Positions 12,393-22,644 of a stretch of 64,000 bases of DNA are shown one piece after another. This DNA is from Pachypanchax playfairii. Its lineage: Eukaryota > Chordata > Actinopteri > Cyprinodontiformes > Aplocheilidae. The notes under the pieces were generated by a model. It made no database searches. It had not been told where the DNA came from and saw only the letters and a program-made list of their open reading frames with translations. Numbering within the stretch: position 1 is the stretch's first letter; every line of letters begins with the position of its first letter. A program made the translations under genes and the position numbers. The DNA is taken from assembly GCA_006937955.1 (NCBI GenBank), contig SSNP01000084.1, positions 1,087,090 to 1,151,089 of the forward strand, in the 5' to 3' direction.

Positions 12393-15300
12393 CAGAAGAC
12401 ATTTGGCAGAAGTGCTAATAGTTGTGCCTTCTCTTAAACATGCTTGAAGGATGTAACTTTTTCCATTAGGTGGCGATATCAGCTGTGGCTGGGATCATGA
12501 AACAAATTAAAAGACCACATAAGAAAGTCCCTGCCAGCCCCTCTGAGCTTTGCAAAGATTGTAAGTTTCTGACTTTACTAAGTATTTTATTTATTTCATT
12601 CAGCTTACAGTTGGTTGGCATTGTCTTGAAAAACTTGCACCTGTGTTTAGTAGGTGGTGTAATAGAGGATAGGATTGTAGCAGGGGACCGTCCAGACAAC
12701 CAGTGGCTCCAGTATGACAGTAACAAACTGCCACAAACGCAGGAAGACTGGGATCGTTGTGCGTTTGTGGAAAAGACTCACTGGGGATACTACTGCTGGC
12801 CAAGGTGCTCATTTTAAAATGCCTCTTGTTTGCTGCTTCTTATAGTTTCTCTATATTTCTCTAACAAAACCTTTCACAACTTTTATCCTCACATCATAAC
12901 TGATGTGTAGAAAACTGATGATGTATGCATCTCAGGAGGAGCAGCCCAAACAGGATCTGAGCAGAGAGGAAATGACGGAGGTTTGTGATCTAAAACAAAT
13001 CTCACTCTGAAATAATGTCGTTCGCATCCAGCCAAAGTCATTTCTCTGCTTTTTTTTCCTCCTAGCGGGAGCAGATCATCTTTGACCATTTCTCAGACCC
13101 AGTTTTCATTAACCAGTTCATAGAATTTCTCTCTCTTGAGGATCGTAAGGGCAAGGACAAGTTCAGCCCTCGCAGATTCTGTTTGTTCAAGGTGAGATCA
13201 CGTTTAATCTGGAGGGTAGACATGGAGAAAAAAAATGGAGAATCATTTTTTCTTTTCACTCTGGCTTGTCTAGGGGTTGTTCCGTAATTTTGGGGACGCC
13301 TTTCTGCCAGTATTGTGTCCACACATGGAGCGACTGGTAGCAGACTCTCATGAGAGCAAGCAGCGGTGTGTCGCTGAGATTATCTCTGGACTGATAAGAG
13401 GCTGCAAACACTGGAGCTTTTCAAAGGTACAAACGTGTAACAAGGACTGTGGTTAAATATGCTGCACTACCTGGAAATCATATTATTTATTTATTTTTAT
13501 TACCACTTTAACTAACTGTATAAAAACGAGTAACTCTTGATAATTAATACAGAGAGAACTTTCCTGTAATGTAATTACATTCTGTGTGACAGGTTGACAG
13601 CCTTTGGGAGCTCCTGTGCCCTTTGCTTCGTACCGCCCTGTCAAACATCACAATAGAGACGTATGCAGATTGGGGTACTTGCATCGCCACAGCCTGTGTA
13701 AGTTTTGTTGATTTACATCATTGCCCCTAAACTTTTTTTTTTTTACTTCTCTTTTTCAATTGACTGTATTGTGTGACTTTGACAGGAGAGCAGAGACCCG
13801 CGCAAGCTTCACCGGCTGTTTGAGATGCTGATGGAATCCCCGGTCAACGGAGAGGGCGGCTCTTTTGTAGATGCCTGGTGAGTAAAACGACAACAGACAC
13901 GCTTTTCTTAACACAAAAAGACACTCGAGTGTTTGAGCATTGAAAAGTTATTGTGATAACTTCTCTCTTTTCTAGTCGTCTGTACGTTCTACAAGGAGGT
14001 CTAGCCCAGCAGGAGTGGCGTGTATCAGAACTTCTGCACAGGCTGCTTCAGTACCTGGAACCCAAACTCACACAAGTGTACAAGAATGTACGAGAACGAA
14101 TTGGCAGGTGAGATCTGTTTTCACACCCTTAATGAACATAAAGCTTTTCTTTCTGTTCCTTTTAACAGTTTTATTTTTTCTCCTTTTGTCTTTGATTTGG
14201 CATCCTTCCAGCGTGCTCACGTACATTTTCATGATTGATGTCAGCCTGCCCCTCACTCAGCCCACCGCCTCCCCACGCATTTCCGACTTCACAGAACGAA
14301 TCCTGTTGAAACTGAAGCCCCTAACAGAGGGTGACGAGGAAATCCAGAACCATGTGATTGAGGAGAATGAGGTGGGGGAGCAGGATGAAAGGACACAAGC
14401 AATTAAGTTACTGAAAACAGGTGGGTTAATCTCTCACTCTAACCCTGCAGTTACAGTCACTCTGATCATGGCAAAAAACAATTGGAGAATTAATTTTAAC
14501 ACCCACATTCTGATCAGTAAAACCCCTTTTTAATGCAGCTGTTTTTAACGATTGCAGTGCTCAAGTGGTTGATAGCAAGTGCTGGTCGCTCTTTCACCAC
14601 TGCTGTCCCAGAACAGCTGCGGCTGCTCCCCCTGCTCTTCAAGGTGAACTACACATTCATCCATAGCATTGATGTGCTAATTTAATCATCACAGACTTTA
14701 AATGTGCTGCCTATAGCTCTACAAACACTCGATTCTGTCTGTCTTTTGTTCCAGATTGCTCCAGTTGAAAATGATGACAGTTACGATGAACTCAAGAGGG
14801 ATGCAAAGACCTGTCTGTCTCTAATGTCTCAGGGCCTCCTCTACTCAGATCAGATCCCTATGGTCCTCCATGTCCTGAAAGAGGTGAGTCATCTGGAAGC
14901 TACAGCTGTTATTCCATACTTCACTTGAACATGAAAAGGCTTTTAACAGCCAACCATCACCATGTTACAAGCTCTAACATTATTTAGTCAAATAAAAGAA
15001 AAGTTTAAAGACACTGACATTAAATAACATTTTTTTTATTGTTGTTATTTTAAAATGAAGCAGAAAAACTTGTGTCCTAATCTGAAACCTCCATTGTTCT
15101 TGTGAATCAAAGGCTCTGAGCGTGTTATTGATGATGAATGGGTTTGTTAATATGCGTTACAGATAGCTGGTAGCAGCTCTTGGCATGCTCGCTACACAGT
15201 GCTCACATACCTGCAGATCATGGTTTTTTACAACCTCTTCACATTCATGAGTGACCAGAAAGCAGTGAACGACGTGCGGGCGCTGGTGATAAAACTGCTG

Positions 15301-16773
15301 GAGGACGAGCAGCTCGAGGTAAAAACAGCCGTTTGTTCGGTTTTCACATTCAGAATGTAAAAGTATAAATAGCAGCTGGACGAGGACAGACATATGGCAG
15401 CCCGATTATGTAATAACTGATCTATTGGCGGGTATGTGCTTGTTTATGCTAGCAGGCACTCACTGTCTTTCAGTTTACTGTAGTGATTCAGCACTCTGCT
15501 CCTGGCTCTCCCCCTCCCCAGTCCTCTTAATGTTTCTATGGAAACCACTGGCTGCAGTAATCTGTTGCTATGGAGATAATGTTCAATTTGAAGAAGGGCA
15601 AGAGGGAGAAGGAAGGAGCAGAGACAAAGAAATGTGTGTGTGAGGGTGATGGTGAAAGCATCCATTTTTGTTTGACCTTACAACGTAACCTGTGTCTTAT
15701 TAATGACCTCAGTTACACAAAAGACACTTTTGTCGGATTTATTTGTGGAAAGCGCCTCAGGCTGACATGTCTGGGAGCACAATGCTAATTTCTTTTTTAA
15801 AATATCATAACAAATCATAGAGAACCATCTTCACCCACTGATTCACTTCAGTCCTCAACCAGCCAGCACAAAAAAAACCTGCTTTTTTTTGTTTAATTAT
15901 GTCTTATACAACCCAACAACAGACTGTCTGTCTGGAATGCTTTATGTAATGTATCTATAAGAGCACTGACAGTATTTGGTAACAGACGGTCACACCATAG
16001 AAGAAGCCTTTACATCTTGTGGTGCAGTCAGAAAAACTCTCTGAATAGTTTGTAGATTTGAAATGTAACTTCAAACGAAGAATGAAAGAGTGTAAAGTTT
16101 GTATCGTCTTTGTAACTTGCAGGTCTAAAGCAAACATCATCTTTGCTGAAGGATCTCATCCATTTTTTGTTGTTGCTTTTAGGTGCGAGAAATGGCCGCC
16201 ACCACTCTCAGCGGCTTCCTTCAGTGCAACTTCCTGTCCATGGATGTCCCCATGCAGGCACATTTTGAGGCTCTCTGCAAAACACGCCTGCCTAAGAAAA
16301 GGAAAAGAGAGCTCGGCTCTGTGGTGGATACGATCCCCTCTGCTGGTTAGGAACTTGGCAGATCAGTTATGATGCTCTTGCTATGTTACAGACGCTTTTT
16401 AGCAACATCTTTCTCATGTCTTTGTAGATCTTGTTCGCCGTCATGCAGGCGTTCTGGGTTTGAGTGCGTGTATTCTCTCCAGTCCGTACGATGTTCCTAC
16501 CTGGATGCCTCAGCTTTTGATGGACCTGAGTGCCCACCTTAATGACACACAACCCATTGAAGTATGTATAATTGTCTACAGTTGACCCTGTATTTTAACA
16601 TGTGATAGAACAGTCCTAACTGTAGTTCTCTGTCTCAGATGACCGTAAAGAAAACTCTGTCCAACTTCCGACGGACTCATCACGACAACTGGCAGCAACA
16701 CAAGCAGCAGTTTACAGATGATCAGCTGTGTGTCCTCACTGACCTGCTGGTCTCTCCGTGTTACTACGCCTAA
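1231..16773 (+). CDS. psme4: Proteasome activator complex subunit 4 (PA200), 5'-partial
   Basis: PA200 is a large HEAT-repeat solenoid that caps the 20S proteasome, mainly in the nucleus, and favours degradation of acetylated histones (family knowledge). The joined exons give ~1,679 residues; the human protein has 1,843, so about 165 N-terminal residues are outside the window. The first visible residues are SVENVLKTLVKSC; the last are CYYA, a Tyr-Tyr-Ala end that suits docking in the 20S alpha ring. A basic PKKRKR stretch in exon 16183-16345 could be a nuclear signal. Exons: 1231-1275, 2118-2267, 2892-2955, 3037-3111, 3425-3547, 3637-3729, 4731-4996, 5116-5302, 5413-5502, 5591-5655, 5813-5963, 6147-6245, 6337-6406, 6530-6597, 6681-6896, 7222-7379, 7498-7593, 7804-7859, 7946-8002, 8105-8160, 8255-8353, 8508-8570, 8686-8781, 10115-10246, 10364-10573, 11857-11993, 12079-12132, 12214-12343, 12470-12560, 12651-12804, 12911-12980, 13066-13191, 13274-13426, 13593-13697, 13786-13877, 13976-14107, 14212-14420, 14558-14643, 14755-14883, 15163-15318, 16183-16345, 16428-16561, 16639-16773. 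Reading frame is kept across every junction and all introns are GT-AG; the donor at 3548 (gttgga) is weak. No frameshift or internal stop is seen. Confidence 0.97.
8867..10060. mobile_element. hAT-type DNA transposon, internally deleted, in a psme4 intron
   Basis: The ends are inverted copies of TAGTGATGGG (left 8867-8876, right 10051-10060). The flanking 8-mers, ctcttaat (8859-8866) and gttttaat (10061-10068), match at 6 of 8 positions, as expected for a decayed 8-bp hAT target duplication. An ATG at 9100 opens a short frame containing SAVLDHFDL, which resembles the start of the BED zinc finger of hAT transposases; the frame soon stops. It looks like a non-autonomous relic. Another element is nested inside it (9296-9869). 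Confidence 0.75.
9296..9869. mobile_element. Nested non-autonomous DNA element (CAGTAGTCCCT ends)
   Basis: It starts with cagtagtcccttgtttatcg after TA (9294-9295) and ends with an imperfect inverted copy, cgaaagaccaatg, before TA (9870-9871). The TA flanks suit a Tc/mariner-like insertion, but the superfamily is not proven. The internal text (awkward 'pure noncoding' sequence on both strands) has no transposase. It lies wholly within the hAT element and so inserted after it. Confidence 0.6.
10862..11437. mobile_element. GC-rich non-autonomous TIR element in a psme4 intron
   Basis: Perfect 16-bp terminal inverted repeats gccgggctcacactgc (10862-10877) and its complement (11422-11437) bound a 576-bp segment that is much richer in CpG than the AT-rich intron around it. 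Subterminal parts also resemble each other imperfectly (ggtgcgg / accgcacc, gtattccgtta / gttccgtag). I see no clear target duplication and no transposase, so the superfamily is open. Confidence 0.7.
12352..12389. repeat. (TA)n microsatellite
   Basis: About 19 TA units sit eight bases after the splice donor of the 126-bp psme4 intron 12344-12469, so they fill roughly a third of a very short intron. Length is likely to vary between individuals. Confidence 0.95.
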
Positions 16774-18061
16774 AAACTGGTAAAGCTCTTTAATTTAACA
16801 GTTATATGAAAATCTTTATCTCCAAATCCATAAAACTCTCACCATTAAATACAGCTACTTAAACAGATCAGTGAAGAACTTAGTGTGTTCTTTAAACTTT
16901 AACCCCTTTTATGTTTCTCCTCTTTAAGTTTGGGATGACACCAGACTACAACACACACCTGTTTGCTGTGGATTGGACACCCATGTTCCAGACTGATTTA
17001 AAACACAGCATCCCTGCAGAGCTGGGAGAAGAGATGTGGCGTGCCATGAGACTGTGGCTCTTAGAAGGATTAAAATGTTGTGGATTCATTCGTTTAGCTC
17101 AATCACTGTATATTTCAATTATACTTAATATTTAAGGATTAATGATGGCAGGGAGGAAAGACCTGCAGTTTGTAACATTACTGTACAGAGTTAATTTATT
17201 TTGTTTTTTCTTTGTGGCTTGTTTGCCTGCATGTACACAGGAATGTGTCTGTGCGTGTTTATGGGATGTCGGAAGACATCCGCTGCTATAACACACATTT
17301 CTCAGGATTTGTATCCGCTCTGAGCCAACACAATGTCCAGTGCAGGACTCTTGTTTTTTACAAGCCACAGAGAACTGACTACTAAACAATGGTCTCTTGA
17401 GGTCAGACTCATTTTTGCAACACACAATGTTTGTGTGGTTGTTTGATCTATATATGATTATATGCATCTTGTATGGATATATCATGGTATAGCAAATATG
17501 CACAAACTCTTTCTTTTTCATTTTGAAGTGCTAAGTCCTTTTTTTTTTTTTTGTGTAGTCTGTATCTGAAAATATGTAGACGACTGAGCTGTTTGAGCCT
17601 CTTCTCATCTGATTTTGCAAAGAAAGGGAGAGTTCAAGCTCCCCACTGCTGTGTGATGTTTGCTGTGAGGACCTGAGTGTTAGTTGGAGTATCATGTCAT
17701 GTGTGTCAGTGCAAGAAAATAAAAAAAAAAAAAAGCCAAATTGCCTGTCCATAGCTGGACCTCTTCCCTCAGATATTTACCCTTTTCTGAGATCATAGTG
17801 ATGAGACGAATCTGCTTTGGGTTGCGTACGTTTCCCCTGATGACTTGAAACCAGTCAAAGCATTTAGTACCTCACTTGCATAGTGTAGTGCCAATACTGC
17901 AGTGTTTCTTTTCTTTTTTAGATTTTTCTGAGATAATAAATTGTTTATAACAAAAAGAGCCTTTTCTGATGTTTTCTTCAACTGATGCTGTCACATTATC
18001 CACTGATTCAAATTTTCATTTTTAGCAGCTTGAAAATTACTGCAGTCATTTACAAAATAAA
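16774..18061 (+). other. psme4: psme4 3'UTR and candidate poly(A) signals
   Basis: No coding exon follows the stop codon. Canonical AATAAA hexamers on the + strand lie at 17718-17723, 17935-17940 and 18056-18061. The last is followed by a GT-rich stretch (tgtattgctgtgtc), the usual downstream element. Which site is used cannot be told from sequence. Confidence 0.6.
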
Positions 18062-18154
18062 GGTCATGTATTGCTGTGTCACATCAATTACATTGACAAT
18101 TTAGGCCATGTTTTTGCCTGGGTTTGTTTTTTTCTTTTTTTTTTAGCAAGATAA

Positions 18155-18285
18155 TGAAAAAAGTTCTGGAAGAATTTTGTAGAAATTTCCAATGAAGGAG
18201 ATTTTGGGGTGATACAAATCACCCTCTGGATCCAGGAGTATTTTTAAGGCTTGTTCATCATTGTGAGATGGGACTGTTTTTAATA
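18155..18285 (+). repeat. Dispersed repeat, fragment (copy A)
   Basis: This stretch contains ggggtgatacaaatcaccct followed by ctggatccagga and a T run. The same words in the same order occur at 36091-36130 in this window. The longer copy there begins acctccgtcaaggaagtaag, a repeat I recognise as frequent in fish genomes, though I do not assign it to a class. Confidence 0.6.
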
Positions 18286-18811
18286 TATTTGCATGTAACT
18301 CAACAATGGTTCAGGTTCTCGGTAAGACGTCTGCACTCTCCAAGTTGCTTTTCTACTCATTCATTGCATTTTTAAGTGACTGTCTGGTTTTTTTAACCCA
18401 GACCTGTTTACAGGATGCTGTTGCTCAATGATTTCTGGCCTTGTTTTAAATATTAAGGAGTTCAGAACTCTTGTCGCTTAGCAACCGCTGTTTGAGATGC
18501 TGCTTTCGAGGCCGGCAGAAAAAAGCGGAAGGGGGGAATTTAGCACAGCGCAGTTCATTAGATGCTTACATGAAACTTAAATCTTAATCAAACTGTCACC
18601 GTTACCTCATGGGCAATGTGATCATCTTCAAAAAACACATATTCCTTCATACATGCATACAATGACGTATGGTAACATAAAAAAAATAGACCTTTATTAC
18701 AGTCATTTTTGTGACGTTCATACACAGCGCAGAGTTTGTTATTTTATTTAGATTTTCTGTATAAATGTGAGATTCAGTTAGTACAGATGGAGCCCTTTAA
18801 CGCAGTGCTCA

Positions 18812-18823
18812 TGCGCATGCGCA
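18812..18823. promoter_or_regulatory. gpr75: Palindromic NRF1 site, probable gpr75 core promoter
   Basis: TGCGCATGCGCA is the palindromic consensus of nuclear respiratory factor 1. It lies in a short CpG-bearing region just upstream of the inferred gpr75 leader exon, the usual place for such sites in TATA-less vertebrate promoters. The motif is seen; that it binds NRF1 is inferred. Confidence 0.65.
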
Positions 18824-18829
18824 GATACG

Positions 18830-19134
18830 TCGACAGTGACTTCATACTCATTTTTCAACGCACGTCCAGCCGCCGTCGCGCCTCTGTCAGAATGGATACA
18901 GCCTAACGCCGAGAGAAAGGCTTAGCTGCCGTCAGTTTGTGCTACATATGTGAATATGAGCTCAAATTATTTACAGAGACATATTAAAGCGGATATTTAC
19001 CAACCAGCTGGCTGCTGCTGCCGGGGCCGTTTTCTTTATCTGAATGATGCTGCGGTGCCTTCACTGACTGTCGTACTGCATTTAACTGAAGACTGGCTGT
19101 AATTACATGATGATGGGTGCACGAGCGATTACAG
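18830..19134 (+). other. gpr75: Probable noncoding first exon of gpr75
   Basis: CpG-containing sequence after the NRF1 site ends at a plausible donor (attacag|gtgggg, 19135). A matching acceptor (tttttttgtag, ending 19435) would join it to the coding exon, whose leader is 19436-19548. A four-codon upstream ORF (ATG GAT ACA GCC TAA) starts at 18893. A noncoding 5' exon is known for mammalian GPR75. The start of this exon is a guess. Confidence 0.5.
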
Positions 19135-19258
19135 GTGGGGGACGTTTTTCTTTTTCCTTTTAACTGAAGGATGTTAAAGCAGCTTGTAGTTTGGATGCAG
19201 TAGAGATATGCATGTGTTCTCTTTGACTGATGCTGCTGTGTTGCAAGATGCGGGGGGC

Positions 19259-19271
19259 GGGGGGGGGGGGG
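19259..19271 (+). repeat. 13-G run in the gpr75 leader intron
   Basis: A run of 13 G, preceded by six more G after a C, lies inside the inferred intron 19135-19435. It could form a G-quadruplex, and it is also a common place for sequencing or assembly length errors. Confidence 0.85.
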
Positions 19272-19548
19272 TACTCAGGTATAATTGTACTGAATCAGTG
19301 ATGCATAGCCCTTTGTTGCTCATGCAAACCATTAACTCATTATCATTATTATTAACTCTGCATTTCTTCTCTCTGTGTGGACTGAATAGGATCAGATGTT
19401 CAGTAAATGACAGCTGCCTTTGTATTTTTTTGTAGCAGTATGTCGAAGTGGAGGCAGCAGATCCAGAGATCATCGCGCTCTCCTTCCATGTAGAGGAAAA
19501 ATGCTGAAATCATTGAAACTGGAATCCATGTAAATTGCTAACAATACA

Positions 19549-21195
19549 ATGAACAACACTGTCTCACCATCTGGGTTGGTGGATGTGCCAATAAGACCGC
19601 AGAGCTTCAATGGCACCCCGGACACACAGACCTCTTCAGGTTGGGCCGTGATCCACACTGCTACCTTGACCTTTTGCTCCCTCCTCCTCATCTTCATCTT
19701 CTTCCTGGGTTCTTATGGCAACCTTGTGGTGTTCCTGTCTTTTTTCGACCCGGCATTTCGAAAGTTCCGCACCAACTTTGACTTCATGATCCTGAATCTG
19801 TCCTTCTGTGACCTGTTCATTTGCTGTGTGACAGCCCCCATGTTTGCACTGGTGCTCTTTCTGGATGCAGGCGGAGGAGACGGCGTGTCAAAGGGTTTCT
19901 GCTTTGCCTTCCACTTGACCAGCTTGGGCTTCATCATCATGTCCCTGGAGACGGTAGCGGTCATTGCCTTGCATAGACTTCGTATGGTTTTGGGGCAGCA
20001 GCCCAACCGCACCGCCTCCTTCCTATGCACGCTGGCCCTCACCGCCATGCTGTGGACATCTAGCTTCACCATGGCTGCTCTTCTTACCATGCGAGCTTAC
20101 CCACGTAGAGAAGGGCCCTGCTTGCCGCATTTTGGTCTGGGGAGTGGACAAGCCCGGGTTGTGTTGTATGTTTACCTGGCAGATTTTGCTTTTTGTGTCG
20201 CCGTTGTGTCCGTGTCCTATCTGATGATTGCCAGGACACTGAGGAAGAACGCACAAGTGAGGAAATGTCCCATCATCAGTGTTGATGCCACATGCCCGCC
20301 CCCTCCTCCTCCTCTGATTGCAGCTGGCTTTGAGAGCATGCAGTGTGCTGTTCAAGGCCCTTCTCTGTACCGTAACCAGACTTACAACAAACTACAGAAT
20401 GTTAAAACACACTCTTATGCCAATAGGACCAGTCAGCCTTTGGTTCCAGGGGCAGCCCAGGGAGCCACCTGCTGTCAGCTGGTCTCTTCTGTCAACTTAG
20501 CCACAGCCAAAGACTCCAAAGCGGTTGTTACCTGTGTGGTTATTGTCTTCTCTGTGCTGCTTTGCTGCTTTCCAATGGGAGTTTCACTGGCGCAGGATGT
20601 TTTATCATCAAAAAGTAGCTTTGCCCATTATCAGTTTGAACTCTGTGGTTTTGTGCTCATCTTTCTCAAATCAGGCATCAACCCATTTGTGTACTCGCGC
20701 AACAGTGCAGGCCTCCGCCGCCGCGTGCTCGGCTGCATTCAGTGGGCTGCGCTGGGCTTTTTCTGTTGCAAGCAAAAGACTCGCCTGCATGCGATGGGGA
20801 AGGGCAGCCTGGAAGTCAATCGCAATAAATCTTCCCACCATGAGACCAACTCGGCCTACGTGCTTTCACCCAAACCACCGAGGCGACTGGTGGACCAGGC
20901 CTGCGGGCCCAGTCGCTCCAGGGACTGTGATAGTAGTCCAAGGGTCACGGGTGTGCGTAAACCTCGGCCTCCAAGTACCTCCACGCCAATGAACACCCGC
21001 ATCGAGCCGTACTACAGCATATACAACAGCAGTCCCTCTGCAGGACCCAGCTCCCCCACCAGCCTGCAGCCTGTCAGCTCTCAGACGTTCGCCTTTGCCA
21101 AGTCGTATGTAGCCATGCACTACCACACTCACCAGGACGCACTGCAAGACTTTGACAGCACATCAGCACAGCAGATTCCCATTCCGTCAGTGTAG
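19549..21195 (+). CDS. gpr75: Probable G-protein coupled receptor 75
   Basis: A 548-residue class A GPCR in one uninterrupted coding exon, close in length to human GPR75 (540). Residues 2 (NNT) and 21 (NGT) are N-glycosylation sequons in a short extracellular N-terminus. Seven membrane segments follow, starting near residue 38. The DRY position at the end of TM3 reads HRL, and TM7 carries NPFVY (the NPxxY motif). Family hallmarks include the first-loop block FFDPAFRKFRTNFDFM, RKNAQVRKCP after TM5, the palmitoylation-type GFFCCKQKTR, and the tail NTRIEPYYSIYNSSPS ending in IPSV. Human GPR75 has been linked to CCL5 and 20-HETE signalling and to body weight; none of that can be read here. The start is the first in-frame ATG, with A at -3. 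It lies between psme4 (same strand) and erlec1 (opposite strand). Confidence 0.97.
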   Translation: MNNTVSPSGLVDVPIRPQSFNGTPDTQTSSGWAVIHTATLTFCSLLLIFIFFLGSYGNLVVFLSFFDPAFRKFRTNFDFMILNLSFCDLFICCVTAPMFALVLFLDAGGGDGVSKGFCFAFHLTSLGFIIMSLETVAVIALHRLRMVLGQQPNRTASFLCTLALTAMLWTSSFTMAALLTMRAYPRREGPCLPHFGLGSGQARVVLYVYLADFAFCVAVVSVSYLMIARTLRKNAQVRKCPIISVDATCPPPPPPLIAAGFESMQCAVQGPSLYRNQTYNKLQNVKTHSYANRTSQPLVPGAAQGATCCQLVSSVNLATAKDSKAVVTCVVIVFSVLLCCFPMGVSLAQDVLSSKSSFAHYQFELCGFVLIFLKSGINPFVYSRNSAGLRRRVLGCIQWAALGFFCCKQKTRLHAMGKGSLEVNRNKSSHHETNSAYVLSPKPPRRLVDQACGPSRSRDCDSSPRVTGVRKPRPPSTSTPMNTRIEPYYSIYNSSPSAGPSSPTSLQPVSSQTFAFAKSYVAMHYHTHQDALQDFDSTSAQQIPIPSV

Positions 21196-21645
21196 GTCAC
21201 ACCCTGAACGACTTGGGTAAATCATGGCTTTAAATCAAATGTGAATCTAAGGACAAAAATAACAGAATGTTATGTTTTTCATTCTCTTTGACTTGTTCAC
21301 CAGACTGATAAGCTGAAATGAAAATGTCATATTCAAAGTTTATTGTTATTCACTTATTTTTTTCTTTTGCAACCTGCAGATGCAACTTCAGTGAAATCGT
21401 ATGTTTTGCAGGCATGTGCCATTATAATCCATAGTTATCAAACTTTGCCTAACTCTGCAGCTGCTGGTTTCACTTCTGCATCCTCATCAGCTGAAGTTCA
21501 GCAGTCCTGAAACCAGCAGCTGGTCAGGCTAAGAAAAAAAACCCACACAAGCCCACACATGACTGTCAGCGGCTTGTGTTTGCACATTGATGGACTTGCG
21601 CCTAAAAGGAAGATGTGTTTGTGAACTTCATACACTTTTTAACAC

Positions 21646-21651
21646 AATAAA
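21646..21651 (+). terminator. gpr75: gpr75 poly(A) signal
   Basis: Canonical AATAAA about 450 bases after the gpr75 stop. It is followed within 25 bases by a G/T-rich stretch (tttgtgctttttgtttttcc), the expected downstream element. Confidence 0.75.
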
Positions 21652-21858
21652 TGTTATGCAAGTGCAGGGGATTTGTGCTTTTTGTTTTTCCTATTGCAGC
21701 ACATTCTGCCACAGAAAAGGACGACACACTTATTACATATAGTTTATTTTTCTCTTGAAAACTGTAGCAGATCGGCTTGATGATCTCTGACAGGCCTGTT
21801 ACATTAACTTGCTTTACCTCAGAAGAAAAGCTTTTATAAGTGATTTTACTCCTCCACA

Positions 21859-21873
21859 GCGCCCTCTGGTGGC
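21859..21873 (-). promoter_or_regulatory. CTCF-like motif, reverse orientation
   Basis: gcgccctctggtggc; its complement GCCACCAGAGGGCGC fits the vertebrate CTCF core CCASYAGRKGGC. It sits between the 3' ends of gpr75 and erlec1. A near-identical motif in the same orientation lies at the other end of erlec1 (26605-26619). Binding is inferred. Confidence 0.65.
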
Positions 21874-21948
21874 TTTAAATTACACACAACGTTCAGTTTC
21901 CATGAAGTTCAGCGACTAATGTTGCTCTTTGTTTTTCATTTAATTGAT

Positions 21949-22644
21949 TTTATTCATGTGGTAATTCAACATTACAAATCAAGTTCCATGTTATTTGATT
22001 TTAATAATCTTTGAAACAAATGCTTTGCCCCCCCCCCATCATACAGCAGTGATAAAGTTCCCTGTGAGCATCTTCATAAAACCACAGAATACGTCTTATT
22101 GCAGACGTTTGGTACATCCCACAAGCTTGGATGAAATTTGTATGAGACACTTCGCCGTGCTGTAATTAAAACAGCAGCCTCTCATGCATAAGTTACACTC
22201 ACTCATTCTGTAAATGAACTCAAACATTCTCCCTGCTGTAAAACTCAGCTTTTCTTCTACAACAGCAAAGTAGCTGATCCTCTTACAAAACACACACACA
22301 CAAACAAATGCAGACAATAAAACAACCACGAACCGAGTTGATTCCCCTGATAAAAACAAAACCCCTGATCCATCAGTCCTTGCAATTAATCAACTCAAGG
22401 AGAAGCATAGATATGAAGTTTGGGCATAAATCCCACTGCCCTGTCAGTGTAAGCCTGGTTTTGCGATGTGCACCGTAGCCCGCCTGTTGGAATCGACTGA
22501 CGTCGCGACACCGGCTGCGCCCCTCAGCTGTCTGAAGTCCGCTCTCAGTTAGAGTTTCAGCACAGTGTTACAGGTGAGTCTTCTGTCTAATAAGTGTCCT
22601 CTCATTCATCCTTCACACTGCTACCCGGTCCAGGTCTCATCAGT
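21949..22644 (-). other. erlec1: erlec1 3'UTR and candidate poly(A) signal
   Basis: Noncoding sequence after the erlec1 stop. The first clear - strand AATAAA is at 21954-21949; another is at 21748-21743. Either site leaves the tail-to-tail gpr75 and erlec1 messages adjacent with little or no overlap. A run of C at about 22027-22036 lies within it. Confidence 0.55.

Noticed and set aside
16911..17135. Extra psme4 exon after the stop (frame with FGMTPDYNTHLF)
   Set aside because: The coding sequence already ends in the conserved CYYA plus stop at 16773. This frame has no family match and lies in the 3'UTR.
19713..21147. Antisense and out-of-frame open frames over gpr75
   Set aside because: They are shadows of the 548-codon gpr75 frame, with no independent motifs or start context.
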